NCBI GenBank assembly: GCA_023369685.1
Contig: SACZ01000003.1
Location: forward strand, 520,818-584,817
Length of the DNA: 64,000 nt
Source: Prolixibacteraceae bacterium JC049
Lineage (GTDB): Bacteria; Bacteroidota; Bacteroidia; Bacteroidales; Prolixibacteraceae
Direction: 5' to 3'
Numbering within the stretch: the stretch's first letter is position 1; each line of letters starts with the position of its first letter. The notes below the pieces were generated by a model, which was given only the letters and a program-made list of their open reading frames with translations, searched no databases and had not been told where the DNA came from. Shown here piece by piece: positions 25,097 through 34,170 of this stretch. A program made the translations under genes and the position numbers.

Positions 25097-27121
25097 TTAG
25101 TTGTTTATGTAGAAGTAGCGAATACGACATGTGTTGCCAGTACTCTGTGAATGTTTTTGATTGGTAACCCGAAGCTTTAATGTATGCTTCTTGTTTGATA
25201 ATCCGGTAGCTAACGTATAATACCAAGGTAAGTGAAGGTGTTTGCTCCATTGAGTAAACAACTGTTGTTTTTGCCATTCCCCATTGTCGATGGCGTACTC
25301 TATAACACCTGCATCGGGGCCTGCAGCGATAGCTATTCCCACAGCACTTCCTTCGAAATTGAATTTTAAAATTCCACTCTGAGCGTTACCTACAAGCATG
25401 GGGACATTTACATAGTTCGCACGAGTACCTTTTTTATCGTTTGGTTTCCATTTCTCAACGATTTTCCATCCTTTACTCTTTTTCGCATTTTGGATAGAAA
25501 TCAATGAACCGTTGTGATAGCTATCCGGATCGATAGGATTAGGAAGAGTATGTATTTGAATTTTATCATCTTCAGCTATAAAGCCAGCCCATGCTTTATC
25601 TAGGAACGCTAACATCGAGTGCGAATAAATACCTTGTCCAAAAGGAGATGGATGAAGGTTTTTAAAGTCGTTTTCCCAAGTAAACTCTCCGGCATCAATT
25701 CGATCGGTCACTTCTTTGGCTAGATTGATAGAAGGCAACTGGTAATGTTTAGCAACGATCTCGTGATTCAGAATAACTTGTGGCGTTTTTCCTGAACGAT
25801 AGGTTGCCATCTTATCTGGATCGACAAAATGCATAAGTACAATGTCGCACTCTGGATTTACGTGTAATGTATGACGAATGATGCCTTCCATAGCTCCTAC
25901 TTGTTCAGTATTGGTACGTCCGTTTGAGGCGTCGTTTACAGCGGCTTCTTCGAAAAGTAGATCGATTTTCCCTTTTGACAATACATCGCGTTGCAAGCGG
26001 AAAGCTGCAGGTGTTGTTCCCATTGATGGTATTCCGGCAGCAATGAATTCGAATTGAGTATCGGGAAAACGTTTTTGAAGGTAGTTGCAAATACTATCGC
26101 GCCAACCTCCGTTATAGGTGATAGAACCTCCCAAAAACGCTACACGTCCAAACTTCTGCCGTTGAAACTTCATATAACTATTGCGAATTCCCTTGCGTAG
26201 CTGATGATAGTTGGATGCAGCTATTTTCTGTTTTGGAATTGGTGTATTATAAATGATGAAATCAGCCACAAGCTGTGGTGTTTCAATCGGGAAATGATGA
26301 CCTTTTAGTGTTTGTTTCCCTTTGGTGCAGGGAACAATAGTGGCTGGTCCTCCCAGATTAATGTAGCGTTTTACAAGCTGAAATGTATTTTCGGTAGGAG
26401 GAACAATTTGATCGTTAAGTCCAACCATATGTAGAATTGGAATTTTAGCTTTTGCTAGTTCGTCGAGGTGATGAATGGGCTGGTTATTCCATTCCAATGC
26501 TTCCTCGTTTGAACGAAAACCGTACTCTGCCTTTAGCTTTTTCCAATCGTTGTCCGACTTCTGACCATTGCCATATCCCGCTGGCCAGCTTTTGAAATCG
26601 CAAACTGGAGCTTCGGCATAAATAGCATTGATCTTTTCCGGATTTTGCTTGGCCCAGGTATAGATAAATAACCCACCACGACTTACTCCTTCGAGTGCAA
26701 CTTTAGGTGATAACTGGAATTTTTGAGTAATGTATTGGTAGAATGCATCCCATATGACCATGGCTTTAGGGCTTCCGAAGCGATTGTTGGTATTGATGTA
26801 AGCAATGTGAAAACCTCGGGAAAGCAGAATACTATCAGCTTGAGTGTGCCACTCAGGGAATCGGGCACGCCACACCCACGGATTACCCGGTAGAGGTTTG
26901 TTGGGTAAAACAATATGTGCAGGAATGTTTTCATTGCTATTACTCTGTAGCGTGAAATCAAGGCGTTTAAAGCCATGCCAGACAGATGGTGCCTCGTTGA
27001 CATGTGGCTTAAAGCTTACGCTTTGAGGCTGTGCATAACTTAATGCCGGAAAAAACAATATGAGAATCCATAGAGTGGCTATGAATTTCCGAATTATGGT
27101 TTGTGGTTTATTGATGTTCAT
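25097..27121 (-). CDS. Two-domain carbohydrate esterase: alpha/beta-hydrolase fused to SGNH hydrolase
   Basis: 674 residues with signal peptide (ends ALSYAQ). Residues ~45-300 are an alpha/beta hydrolase: the nucleophile elbow is GVSRGG, with a candidate catalytic Asp in HMVGLNDQIVPP and His in GHHFP. Residues ~320-525 are an SGNH/GDSL-type domain: block I FLGGSITYNGGW, block III-like EEAAVNDASNGR, and block V NLHPSPFGQGIYS, where the Asp normally three residues before the His is replaced (Lys) and an Asp sits at -5 instead. The C-terminal ~130 residues are a beta-rich module that repeats the sandwich seen in many SGNH sugar esterases. Likely removes O-acetyl or other acyl groups from glycans. 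It begins 12 bases after the sialate O-acetylesterase gene, in one operon. Confidence 0.85.
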   Translation of the reverse strand: MNINKPQTIIRKFIATLWILILFFPALSYAQPQSVSFKPHVNEAPSVWHGFKRLDFTLQSNSNENIPAHIVLPNKPLPGNPWVWRARFPEWHTQADSILLSRGFHIAYINTNNRFGSPKAMVIWDAFYQYITQKFQLSPKVALEGVSRGGLFIYTWAKQNPEKINAIYAEAPVCDFKSWPAGYGNGQKSDNDWKKLKAEYGFRSNEEALEWNNQPIHHLDELAKAKIPILHMVGLNDQIVPPTENTFQLVKRYINLGGPATIVPCTKGKQTLKGHHFPIETPQLVADFIIYNTPIPKQKIAASNYHQLRKGIRNSYMKFQRQKFGRVAFLGGSITYNGGWRDSICNYLQKRFPDTQFEFIAAGIPSMGTTPAAFRLQRDVLSKGKIDLLFEEAAVNDASNGRTNTEQVGAMEGIIRHTLHVNPECDIVLMHFVDPDKMATYRSGKTPQVILNHEIVAKHYQLPSINLAKEVTDRIDAGEFTWENDFKNLHPSPFGQGIYSHSMLAFLDKAWAGFIAEDDKIQIHTLPNPIDPDSYHNGSLISIQNAKKSKGWKIVEKWKPNDKKGTRANYVNVPMLVGNAQSGILKFNFEGSAVGIAIAAGPDAGVIEYAIDNGEWQKQQLFTQWSKHLHLPWYYTLATGLSNKKHTLKLRVTNQKHSQSTGNTCRIRYFYINN

Positions 27122-27133
27122 TACGGTGGTGTA

Positions 27134-28534
27134 TTAATTTTTTTTAATGCTAATAGTCCAAGAATCGGTTCTAAAAGCCGAAGCAGGAAGCCCTTCGTTG
27201 TTGAAAAGATTGGGAGTGGCAATGTTATCCCATGCAAAACGAACAGCTACAGGATGCTTTACTTTATTGCTCCATACAACAACAGTGTTTCCCTTTATTT
27301 TGGCTTTGGCAGAAACAAATTGCTTCGACTTATCGGCAATAACAAAATGAGTCAACTTTTTACCTTTTTTCATTAATCCCGACTGTGCATAGTCGAAATG
27401 TAGAACAACCTTATTGTTGTTTATCTCCATTGAACGATAAACAGGACCACTATAACTGATGTTGGCTTTATTGTACGTTTTAGCCAGTGCCCAGTTGGCC
27501 AAACGTTTGCCTACATGTTGTTTGTTTCCAGGGTGGATGTTGTTTATATTTCCGATGTCGCTAACAACCACCATTCCAACATTATCGTGATTCATGGCTT
27601 TTAGCTGTGCTTCGCGAATCATTACACCTGCGTTTTTCTCTCGATAATTGAATGGGGCAATCTGAACGTAATAGAAAGGAAATTTATATCCCCAACTTTC
27701 TCGCCAACTATCAATTAATTGAGTGAATAATTGAGTGTAGGTATGCGGAGCCAGGCGGTTACTTTCTCCCTGGTACCAAATTGTTCCTGCAATTTTAAAT
27801 GGAATAAGTGGGGCAATCATGGCATTGTACATTTTCCCTGGTTCAAATGAGTGCCAATTGTTCTTTGGAAGTTTCTTTTGTGATTCAACCAGTTGCTGAT
27901 TATTTTTCACCACTTCTTCTTTTACCCAAACTTCGGCAGGAGTTCCTCCCCAGCTGGAGTTAATAATTCCGATTGGAACATCAAGCTTTTGATGGAGGTA
28001 GCGTGCAAAGAAGTAGGCTGTAGCACTGAACGTCTTCATGGTCTGTGGGGTACATTTTTCCCAACTTCCAGGAGTATCTTGTTGTGGCGTGTCAGCTTGA
28101 TGTTTTGGAATATGTAATAAGCGAATGTTGGGATAATTGGCATTAGCTACTTCTTCTTTGGCATTGTTAAAACCAAGTGTAGCATTCCATTCCATATTCG
28201 ACTGTCCCGAGGCAAGCCAAACCTCACCAATTAATATTTGATTGTAAACAATCTCTTCGTGTCCTTTAATGGTAAGTTGGTAAGGACCTCCGGCTTTGGG
28301 AGTAGGAAGTCGTAGTGACCATTTCCCATGATGTGCTTTGGTTTTTACAGGCTGGTTATTCCAACTGCCTGTTACAATAATCTCTTCTGTGGTATGGGTT
28401 GTCCAGCCCCAGATGGTTACCTGGCTATTTTGTTGAAGCACCATATTGTTGGAAATTACTGATGGCGTCCATATTTTGGCGAAAATGAAAGATGGGATTA
28501 AGGCTAACCCCACAAAAAGCAACAGTCGTTTCAT
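27134..28534 (-). CDS. Sialate O-acetylesterase (SASA family)
   Basis: 466 residues with signal peptide (MKRLLLFVGLALIPSFIFA). The SASA/SGNH-type catalytic domain begins at EVWLASGQSNMEWN, where GQSNME holds the nucleophile Ser. It continues through GTIWYQGESNRL and ends with the Asp/His block near DIGNINNIHPGNKQHVGKRL. An N-terminal beta-domain (~25-95) is usual in the family. The enzyme removes O-acetyl groups from sialic acids or other sugars and so opens capped glycans to glycosidases. No sialidase or sialic-acid catabolism gene was seen in the window, so an O-acetylated sugar other than sialic acid is possible. First gene of a two-gene operon with the dual-domain esterase. Confidence 0.9.
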   Translation of the reverse strand: MKRLLLFVGLALIPSFIFAKIWTPSVISNNMVLQQNSQVTIWGWTTHTTEEIIVTGSWNNQPVKTKAHHGKWSLRLPTPKAGGPYQLTIKGHEEIVYNQILIGEVWLASGQSNMEWNATLGFNNAKEEVANANYPNIRLLHIPKHQADTPQQDTPGSWEKCTPQTMKTFSATAYFFARYLHQKLDVPIGIINSSWGGTPAEVWVKEEVVKNNQQLVESQKKLPKNNWHSFEPGKMYNAMIAPLIPFKIAGTIWYQGESNRLAPHTYTQLFTQLIDSWRESWGYKFPFYYVQIAPFNYREKNAGVMIREAQLKAMNHDNVGMVVVSDIGNINNIHPGNKQHVGKRLANWALAKTYNKANISYSGPVYRSMEINNNKVVLHFDYAQSGLMKKGKKLTHFVIADKSKQFVSAKAKIKGNTVVVWSNKVKHPVAVRFAWDNIATPNLFNNEGLPASAFRTDSWTISIKKN

Positions 28535-28631
28535 CGATTGAATATTATTGATTTAGCTTATTGATATTAAAACGATTGAGGTTGAAAAAGGTTACCTCAG
28601 GAGTTTTACTCCCGAGATAAGCCAGAGTATT

Positions 28632-28799
28632 CTAGTGTCGTGTCACGCCTGCTCTGCCACCCCAAGTTTTGTTCTTTTTCGAATTTCACTCATCATAAAA
28701 AGATTCACGTAGCTATGGCTATGCTTACTTTTTCTAATTTCGTAAGATTCAAAAAATAAAGGCAACTTAGGCGACATTTCAGACATGATACGACACTAG
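28632..28799. mobile_element. 168-bp near-palindromic MITE-like element
   Basis: The whole stretch is one imperfect palindrome centred near 28715. The outermost 10 bases match perfectly (CTAGTGTCGT and its complement ACGACACTAG); the first ~53 bases of each arm match at roughly three of four positions, and the centre reads TAGCTATGGCTA, close to its own complement. It has no coding capacity. It abuts the stop codon of the GH20 gene (one base between) and lies in the 266-base gap between two operons. Structure and size fit a non-autonomous, MITE-like element; no clear target duplication was seen beyond the CTAG ends. It may also fold as a long RNA hairpin and terminate transcription. Confidence 0.6.
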
Positions 28800-28800
28800 T

Positions 28801-30414
28801 TTACTTTTTCTTCTTTTCGAAGTTAGTACTGTAATTGATATCTATAGTTTTCCAATACTTTAATATTGGATTCAGATTTTCACGGAATGCTTTATAGTTT
28901 TTTCGGTCTTTGTTTGTCCAGCCTACTTCTGCATATGCTGCTAAGCGAGGGAATGTTTGTCGCTCAACGTCTTTGTTGGTAGGAGTCCATTCTGTCCACA
29001 TTTGACAACCGCTTCCCAGAACTTTTGCATGGTATTGCTTTTGAAGTCCTTCTGGTATAGGATCAAATGCATAAGCCTTTTCTATTGGAGTGTATGAGTA
29101 TGGATAGTCGAGATAAGTGTTTACATGATGAGAATTAACAATGTCGTAGCCTCCGGTTACAGCTTCTTTTACCAAGTCTAAACTTCCTTTCCATAAGTGA
29201 ATAATTGCACTGTTGGCTAACTTTTCTTTTACTTGATAATCGGAATCCTTTTGCCATTCATGTACATTGCTTCCTAATATTTCGTTCCATCCCATCATTC
29301 TGTGTTGGTTCTTATCGATAAAGTTGGAAACCTTATTGGTGAAGAAAACCTGTAGATCGGCAGGTGATTTTAGTCCTTTCTTTTTCATGAATTGTTGAAC
29401 TCTTTCAGACTCTTTCCATGCATCGAACATTACCTCATCGCCACCAATATGAATGGTTTTTCCAGGGAAAAGCTCCATTACTTCGGTCAACACATCTTCG
29501 ATGAATTGATAAACACGAGGATCGGTTACATTATATGAATCAGGTAGCTTACCGAATTTGATAGGTACTTCGGTTAGTTTTCCTACAGTTCCTAACCACG
29601 AATAAGCAGCAATTGCAGCAGAAGCATGACCTGGCATCTCAATTTCGGGAACAATAGTAATGTTTCTTGCTGTTGCGTAGTCGATGATTTCTTTAATCTC
29701 TTTTTGAGTGTAGAAACCACCATGAGGCTCTCCTGCCAGTAATTCACTATTCCATTTTTTAGGTCCTACCTGAGAATCTTTTCTGAAGGCACCTACTTTG
29801 GTCAATTTGGGGTACTTTTTAATTTCAATTCTCCATCCTGCATCGTCGGTTAGGTGCCAGTGGAATACATTCATTTTAAGAAGTGCCATTTGGTCGAGCA
29901 TCTTTTTTACAAATGCTTTACCTTGAAAATAGCGTGACTCATCGAGCATGTAGGCACGCCAAGAGAAACGAGGGCGGTCTTTTATCGAAACAGCTTGTAC
30001 TGTTAGCTCACTGCTCGGAGAAAGTTCAAGTGGCAATAGTTGACACAATGTTTGAATCCCATAGAAAACACCTGCCTGAGTTGCTGCCTGGATAATAATT
30101 CCTTTGGAGTTAGAATTCAGCGTATAGCCTTCTTCTCCTAGTTCTTTCAACAACTGATTGTCTTGTTGTAAGATAATTCCCGATTGGCCTTTCGACTTGA
30201 TTTTTAGTTGAAGGGCAGGAGACAGGATCTCTTGAAGAAATTTGGCATTACTTTTACTTGCCTTGTCTGTTACGATTCTGGTTTTTGCATCAAGCGTGAA
30301 AGAACCGTTACTTACCTCAACTTTTTGTGGTTGAGGAATGACACTTACTTGTTGTGCAAATAGCGATACTTGAAATACAAGCATCGCTATTAAGAGTGAT
30401 TTGAATTTGTTCAT
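28801..30414 (-). CDS. Beta-N-acetylhexosaminidase, GH20
   Basis: 537 residues with signal peptide (ends SLFAQQ). GH20 N-terminal domain ~22-140, catalytic barrel ~145-510. The catalytic pair is Asp326-Glu327 in HIGGDEVMFDAW. Other family motifs are HWHLTDDAGWRIEIKKYPKL and IVPEIEMPGHASAA. It cleaves terminal beta-GlcNAc/GalNAc. Unlike the GH20 at 22582 it is a soluble periplasmic protein without accessory modules. It follows the sulfatase gene by 43 bases and is probably in one transcript with it, which suggests acting on 6-sulfated or otherwise sulfated N-acetylhexosamine after desulfation. Confidence 0.93.
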   Translation of the reverse strand: MNKFKSLLIAMLVFQVSLFAQQVSVIPQPQKVEVSNGSFTLDAKTRIVTDKASKSNAKFLQEILSPALQLKIKSKGQSGIILQQDNQLLKELGEEGYTLNSNSKGIIIQAATQAGVFYGIQTLCQLLPLELSPSSELTVQAVSIKDRPRFSWRAYMLDESRYFQGKAFVKKMLDQMALLKMNVFHWHLTDDAGWRIEIKKYPKLTKVGAFRKDSQVGPKKWNSELLAGEPHGGFYTQKEIKEIIDYATARNITIVPEIEMPGHASAAIAAYSWLGTVGKLTEVPIKFGKLPDSYNVTDPRVYQFIEDVLTEVMELFPGKTIHIGGDEVMFDAWKESERVQQFMKKKGLKSPADLQVFFTNKVSNFIDKNQHRMMGWNEILGSNVHEWQKDSDYQVKEKLANSAIIHLWKGSLDLVKEAVTGGYDIVNSHHVNTYLDYPYSYTPIEKAYAFDPIPEGLQKQYHAKVLGSGCQMWTEWTPTNKDVERQTFPRLAAYAEVGWTNKDRKNYKAFRENLNPILKYWKTIDINYSTNFEKKKK

Positions 30415-30457
30415 TTCTATAGATGTTTAGCTTTAATTTTTTTTGATTTTCTTGCAA

Positions 30458-31819
30458 TTAATTGATTGGAAGAAAATCGTTTTGTTCAGTTTGCCATTTT
30501 TTTAAAACCTCTTTTAAAGATTTAATTTGGTTAGCAAACTGTGGATTATTGATTTGGTTTTTTATTTCGAGAGGATCATTCTTCAGGTCGAAGAATAGAT
30601 ATTCGTTGGTACCGGTGTTTGAGTTGGGCGATTGGTAGTGACGAATGAGTTTATATTCTTTAGTGCTAACACCTCTTTTTAGGTCGGATAGTGCACTAAA
30701 CAGGTATTTGTGTACCTCTTGATTGCTTCCTTCCAGTACTGTTTTGAAACTTTTCGATTCAACAGTCTCTGGAATTGCTATGCCTGTAAGCTCACATATG
30801 GTAGGAAACACATCATGAAGATACACTCTTGTGTTGGTCAGCTTGTTTTTAGGAATAGATGGTCCACTCATAATTAACGGTACTTTCAGACTGTGGTCAT
30901 AAAAACTGAATTTGCCCATCAGTCCGTGATGACCAATTGCTAGTCCATTGTCAGAGGCGTAGATTACAATAGTGTTTTCTTTTAAGCCATTTTGCTTCAG
31001 AGCATCCATTATGCGACCAATCTGCTCGTCCATATGAGAGATCATACCATAATAGTTGGCAATTTCGCTTCGAACAGTATCGATATTACGTGGGTAGTCA
31101 ATCAATACTTCATCGCGGAATTTTTCATATCCATCGTTGTAGTTGTAATGCGAAAGAAGGTTGGCAGGTAGTGGAATTTCGTTAGGGTGATACATGTTGG
31201 CGTATTTCCCCGGAGGAGTTCTTGGATCGTGAGGCGCAGTGAACGCAACAGTTGCAAAGAATGGCTTATCGTGCTTTTTATTTAGAAAGCGAATCATTGC
31301 ATCGGCAAATAGTTTCGAACTAAAGCCTTTAACTTCCTTGCCATCTTCTTTAAAAGTCATATGGTGATCGCCCATTCCGTGTGGGAATATGCGCGATGCT
31401 TCTTCTACTCCCCACGCTGCAGGTTTTCCATGGGTATTGAATTTTCCGGTCCAGAATGTTTCATATCCGGCATCTTTCATTGTTTGAGGCCATCTTTTCA
31501 GTGTCTTATTAACGGTACCAGCGTATTTGGGGTAAAACGTTTTATGGGTCAATGAACCACATCCTGTTAGTAGGGCTGTTCTACTTGGCGAACATGTTGG
31601 TGTTTGAGTAAATGTTTCGGTAAAGGTGGTTCCGCTATTTACCAGTTTGTCGATATTGGGCGTTTGGATGTATGGATTGCCCAACGAATGAATAGCTGAA
31701 GCTTGATGATCGTCAGAGAAGAGAAGTAAGATGTTTGGTTGTTTTACTTCCTTTTTTTGTTGTGTGGTACAGCCGCTCAATATGGCGACCATTAGCATAA
31801 TGAAGTGTGTTAAGCGCAT
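30458..31819 (-). CDS. Type I (formylglycine-dependent) sulfatase lipoprotein, Cys-type
   Basis: 453 residues. Lipobox LSGC (Cys17). The metal-binding start NILLLFSDDH and the modification motif C76-S-P-S-R (TPTCSPSRTALLTG) are intact; Cys76 would be converted to formylglycine by the anSME at 19548. Further conserved segments: HPNEIPLP, MDEQIGRIMDALKQNGLKEN, IVIYASDNGLAIGHHGLMGK. It is predicted to remove a sulfate ester from the host or algal glycan handled by this locus, probably on GlcNAc or fucose, but the sulfatase subfamily was not determined. First gene of an operon with the GH20 at 28801. Confidence 0.93.
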   Translation of the reverse strand: MRLTHFIMLMVAILSGCTTQQKKEVKQPNILLLFSDDHQASAIHSLGNPYIQTPNIDKLVNSGTTFTETFTQTPTCSPSRTALLTGCGSLTHKTFYPKYAGTVNKTLKRWPQTMKDAGYETFWTGKFNTHGKPAAWGVEEASRIFPHGMGDHHMTFKEDGKEVKGFSSKLFADAMIRFLNKKHDKPFFATVAFTAPHDPRTPPGKYANMYHPNEIPLPANLLSHYNYNDGYEKFRDEVLIDYPRNIDTVRSEIANYYGMISHMDEQIGRIMDALKQNGLKENTIVIYASDNGLAIGHHGLMGKFSFYDHSLKVPLIMSGPSIPKNKLTNTRVYLHDVFPTICELTGIAIPETVESKSFKTVLEGSNQEVHKYLFSALSDLKRGVSTKEYKLIRHYQSPNSNTGTNEYLFFDLKNDPLEIKNQINNPQFANQIKSLKEVLKKWQTEQNDFLPIN

Positions 31820-31894
31820 TTTTTAGATCATTAGTTCGTTCATAATTGATGGAGCAAATCGCCAACGCCAATATTTTGGCGCTGACGATTCTAG

Positions 31895-31926
31895 AAAAAA
31901 GTATAAGGGTTAGTGTATATACTTTT
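31895..31926 (-). terminator. Terminator of the large GH29 gene
   Basis: AAAAGTATA (31897-31905) pairs with TATACTTTT (31918-31926), and the minus-strand transcript continues with six U residues. A second short hairpin, CGCCAA-tatt-TTGGCG (31866-31881), lies just beyond it. Confidence 0.75.
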
Positions 31927-31943
31927 AATCTCTGCCGAATTGA

Positions 31944-34031
31944 TTATTGGGTAAGAATATCAAATTCAGCATAACCTGCTTTTGTATCTCCTTTAGTATT
32001 GCTTATTGCTCTTAATCTTACAAAACGGGCATTGGTAGCTTTGAATGTTTTCTCTTGCCATACAGGATGATTCTGAATGTTGGAGAATTCACCAGCTTGT
32101 TGTTTTTTCCAGCTTCTTCCATTTACAGAAGTGTAGAATTCATAGTTGAAGATGATTCCGTTTGTCCATCTGCTTTGCCCCGGAAGATACTTGAAACCTT
32201 TCACTGGATATGTTTTCCCTAAGTCGATTGTTAAATCGATAGGCATTTTCTTTGCCGATTGCGACCATTCTGAATGAGGGTTACCATCAATAACTGCTTT
32301 CGATCTTTTGTCGTTGGTTTTTAGGATTACCCAGTTGGTATGTAGAATATCGAATTTAGCACTCACAACAGAACTTTTATTCTTGCTGGAAGGATCAACT
32401 GCAATGGCTTTTACTTCTACTTTTCCATTGGTTTTAAATGGTTGAGTATATTTTGTAGCAGCCAATGTTGGTGCTGCACCATTTGTGGTATAGTAGATGT
32501 CTAGTTCTTTGTTGGCAGAATTAATAGTAACTACTCCGTTCTTGTTGCGAGTAATTATAGGACTTGTAATTAGCTGTGGAGCATTGTATAGTTCGATATT
32601 AGAAATAGTAGGACATGCTTTAGCATCTTTTACCGCAAAACGAATTACTTTAGTAGTAACAGTTGGTAAACGAAGAATACGCTTATAGCCAATAGTTGTC
32701 TCATCGGCAATCTCTTTCCATTTTCCTTCATCTGTTTTAATTTCCAATGAAAATGCTTTAACTCTTTGTCCAAGTGCAATGTATTCTTGTGCTAAGAAAC
32801 GGTTGAAGGTAACAGGCTTTTTAAATTCGAAAATAAGGCTTGCATTAATGGTGTTATCATCGGTTGCCCAATAGCTGTTTTTATCACCATCGTTTACATT
32901 ATCGGCTTCAAACTTACTTGAATTACCTCTTACATTACTTGCTTCGATATTGCCAACTGTTTTCAATAAGTTATTGGCAAGATCGGCTTCAATTGTTTTT
33001 TGCCACTGAATAACATTTGCCGCATCAATTTCGTGAATTAAACCTCGGTGGTCAACAGGGAAGTTCAATAACGCAGTACCGTTACGACCAACCGATTCGT
33101 AGAAGTAATCCATTAAACGAGGAAGGTCTTTTACTTTATGATCTTCCGACTTGTGGTAGAACCATCCTGGACGAACAGAGGTATTGATTTCGGCAGGAAC
33201 CCAATAGTTACCATCTTCGTGTCCTGGATTTAGCTCCTTATAGCGAGGCCAACCTGGCCATACTTCGTCTCTTTTTAGCGTAGACCAGTTTGTTCTTCCT
33301 CCAATTCCACTTTCATTACCACACCAGCGAATGTCAGGACCACCATCACTAAAAATCATCGCATTAGGTTGTAGTTTGCGAACCAACTCAATGGTTGTTG
33401 GCCAGTCGTAATACGTTTTTCTATCAACCGAACGACGTTCGTTAGTTCCTCCGTAGTAACCTGTTCCTCCGTTAGCTCCATCGAACCAAACTTCAAATAC
33501 TTCTCCGTAATTGGTAAGTAGGTCGGTTAGCTGTTCTCTGAAATAAGTAATGTACTCTGGAGTTCCGTAAAGTGCACTGTTTCTATCCCAAGGCGATAGA
33601 TAAACACCGAACTTCAGACCATATTTTTTGCATGCATCGGATACCTCTTTTACCAAGTCTCCTTTTCCGTTGCGCCAAGGCGAATTCTTTACCGAGTATT
33701 CAGTGCCTTTAAATGGCCAAAGACAGAAACCATCGTGGTGTTTACAGGTTAGGACGACACCTTTCATACCTGCATCTTTAATTACTTTACACCACTGTTC
33801 GGCATCTAAACTGCTCGGATTAAATGTTGACGCAGGCGAGTCGCCATATCCCCATTCCATGTCATTAAAGGTATTTAAACCGAAGTGGATAAATGCATTG
33901 CGTTCCATTTCGTTCCAGGCAATCTGTGCTTTGTTTGGAACCGGTAATACAGGGCTTGGTGCCTCTGTTTTCTGGCAGCTATAGAAGAAAGCTATAGCAA
34001 GGATGAAAATTGTTGAGTGAAAAAACTTCAT
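31944..34031 (-). CDS. Alpha-L-fucosidase lipoprotein, GH29 with discoidin modules
   Basis: 695 residues. Lipobox FFYSC (Cys19). Catalytic GH29 domain ~35-345: RNAFIHFGLNTFNDMEWGYG, VLTCKHHDGFCLWPFKGTEY, nucleophile Asp184 in VWFDGANGG. Residues ~355-480 are an F5/8 type C (discoidin) domain with NSYWATDDNT. A chitobiase-type linker domain follows (DIYYTTNGAAPTLAATKYTQ), then a second discoidin domain (~570-695) with HSEWSQSAKKMPIDLTIDLG. The architecture with HFGLN rather than HWG is that of the GH29-B-like branch, which tends to act on branched (Lewis-type) alpha-1,3/1,4-fucosides; this subfamily assignment is tentative. Lipid-anchored, monocistronic. Confidence 0.92.
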   Translation of the reverse strand: MKFFHSTIFILAIAFFYSCQKTEAPSPVLPVPNKAQIAWNEMERNAFIHFGLNTFNDMEWGYGDSPASTFNPSSLDAEQWCKVIKDAGMKGVVLTCKHHDGFCLWPFKGTEYSVKNSPWRNGKGDLVKEVSDACKKYGLKFGVYLSPWDRNSALYGTPEYITYFREQLTDLLTNYGEVFEVWFDGANGGTGYYGGTNERRSVDRKTYYDWPTTIELVRKLQPNAMIFSDGGPDIRWCGNESGIGGRTNWSTLKRDEVWPGWPRYKELNPGHEDGNYWVPAEINTSVRPGWFYHKSEDHKVKDLPRLMDYFYESVGRNGTALLNFPVDHRGLIHEIDAANVIQWQKTIEADLANNLLKTVGNIEASNVRGNSSKFEADNVNDGDKNSYWATDDNTINASLIFEFKKPVTFNRFLAQEYIALGQRVKAFSLEIKTDEGKWKEIADETTIGYKRILRLPTVTTKVIRFAVKDAKACPTISNIELYNAPQLITSPIITRNKNGVVTINSANKELDIYYTTNGAAPTLAATKYTQPFKTNGKVEVKAIAVDPSSKNKSSVVSAKFDILHTNWVILKTNDKRSKAVIDGNPHSEWSQSAKKMPIDLTIDLGKTYPVKGFKYLPGQSRWTNGIIFNYEFYTSVNGRSWKKQQAGEFSNIQNHPVWQEKTFKATNARFVRLRAISNTKGDTKAGYAEFDILTQ

Positions 34032-34170
34032 AGGTTTTATTGATTAAATCATTATCTGTATTCGACTGTAAAATCAATAGCAATGATATGTAGAACCCGG
34101 AATGAAGTATGTCACACAGGTGTTAGAAAATGTTCTGGATGTAGAAAATGAGGTTTGGGAAAATGTCCAA

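Noticed and set aside
27134-28534. Sialic acid catabolism suggested by the sialate O-acetylesterase
   Set aside because: No sialidase, NanA, NanE or NanT-like gene was seen in the window; SASA enzymes also act on other acetylated sugars.
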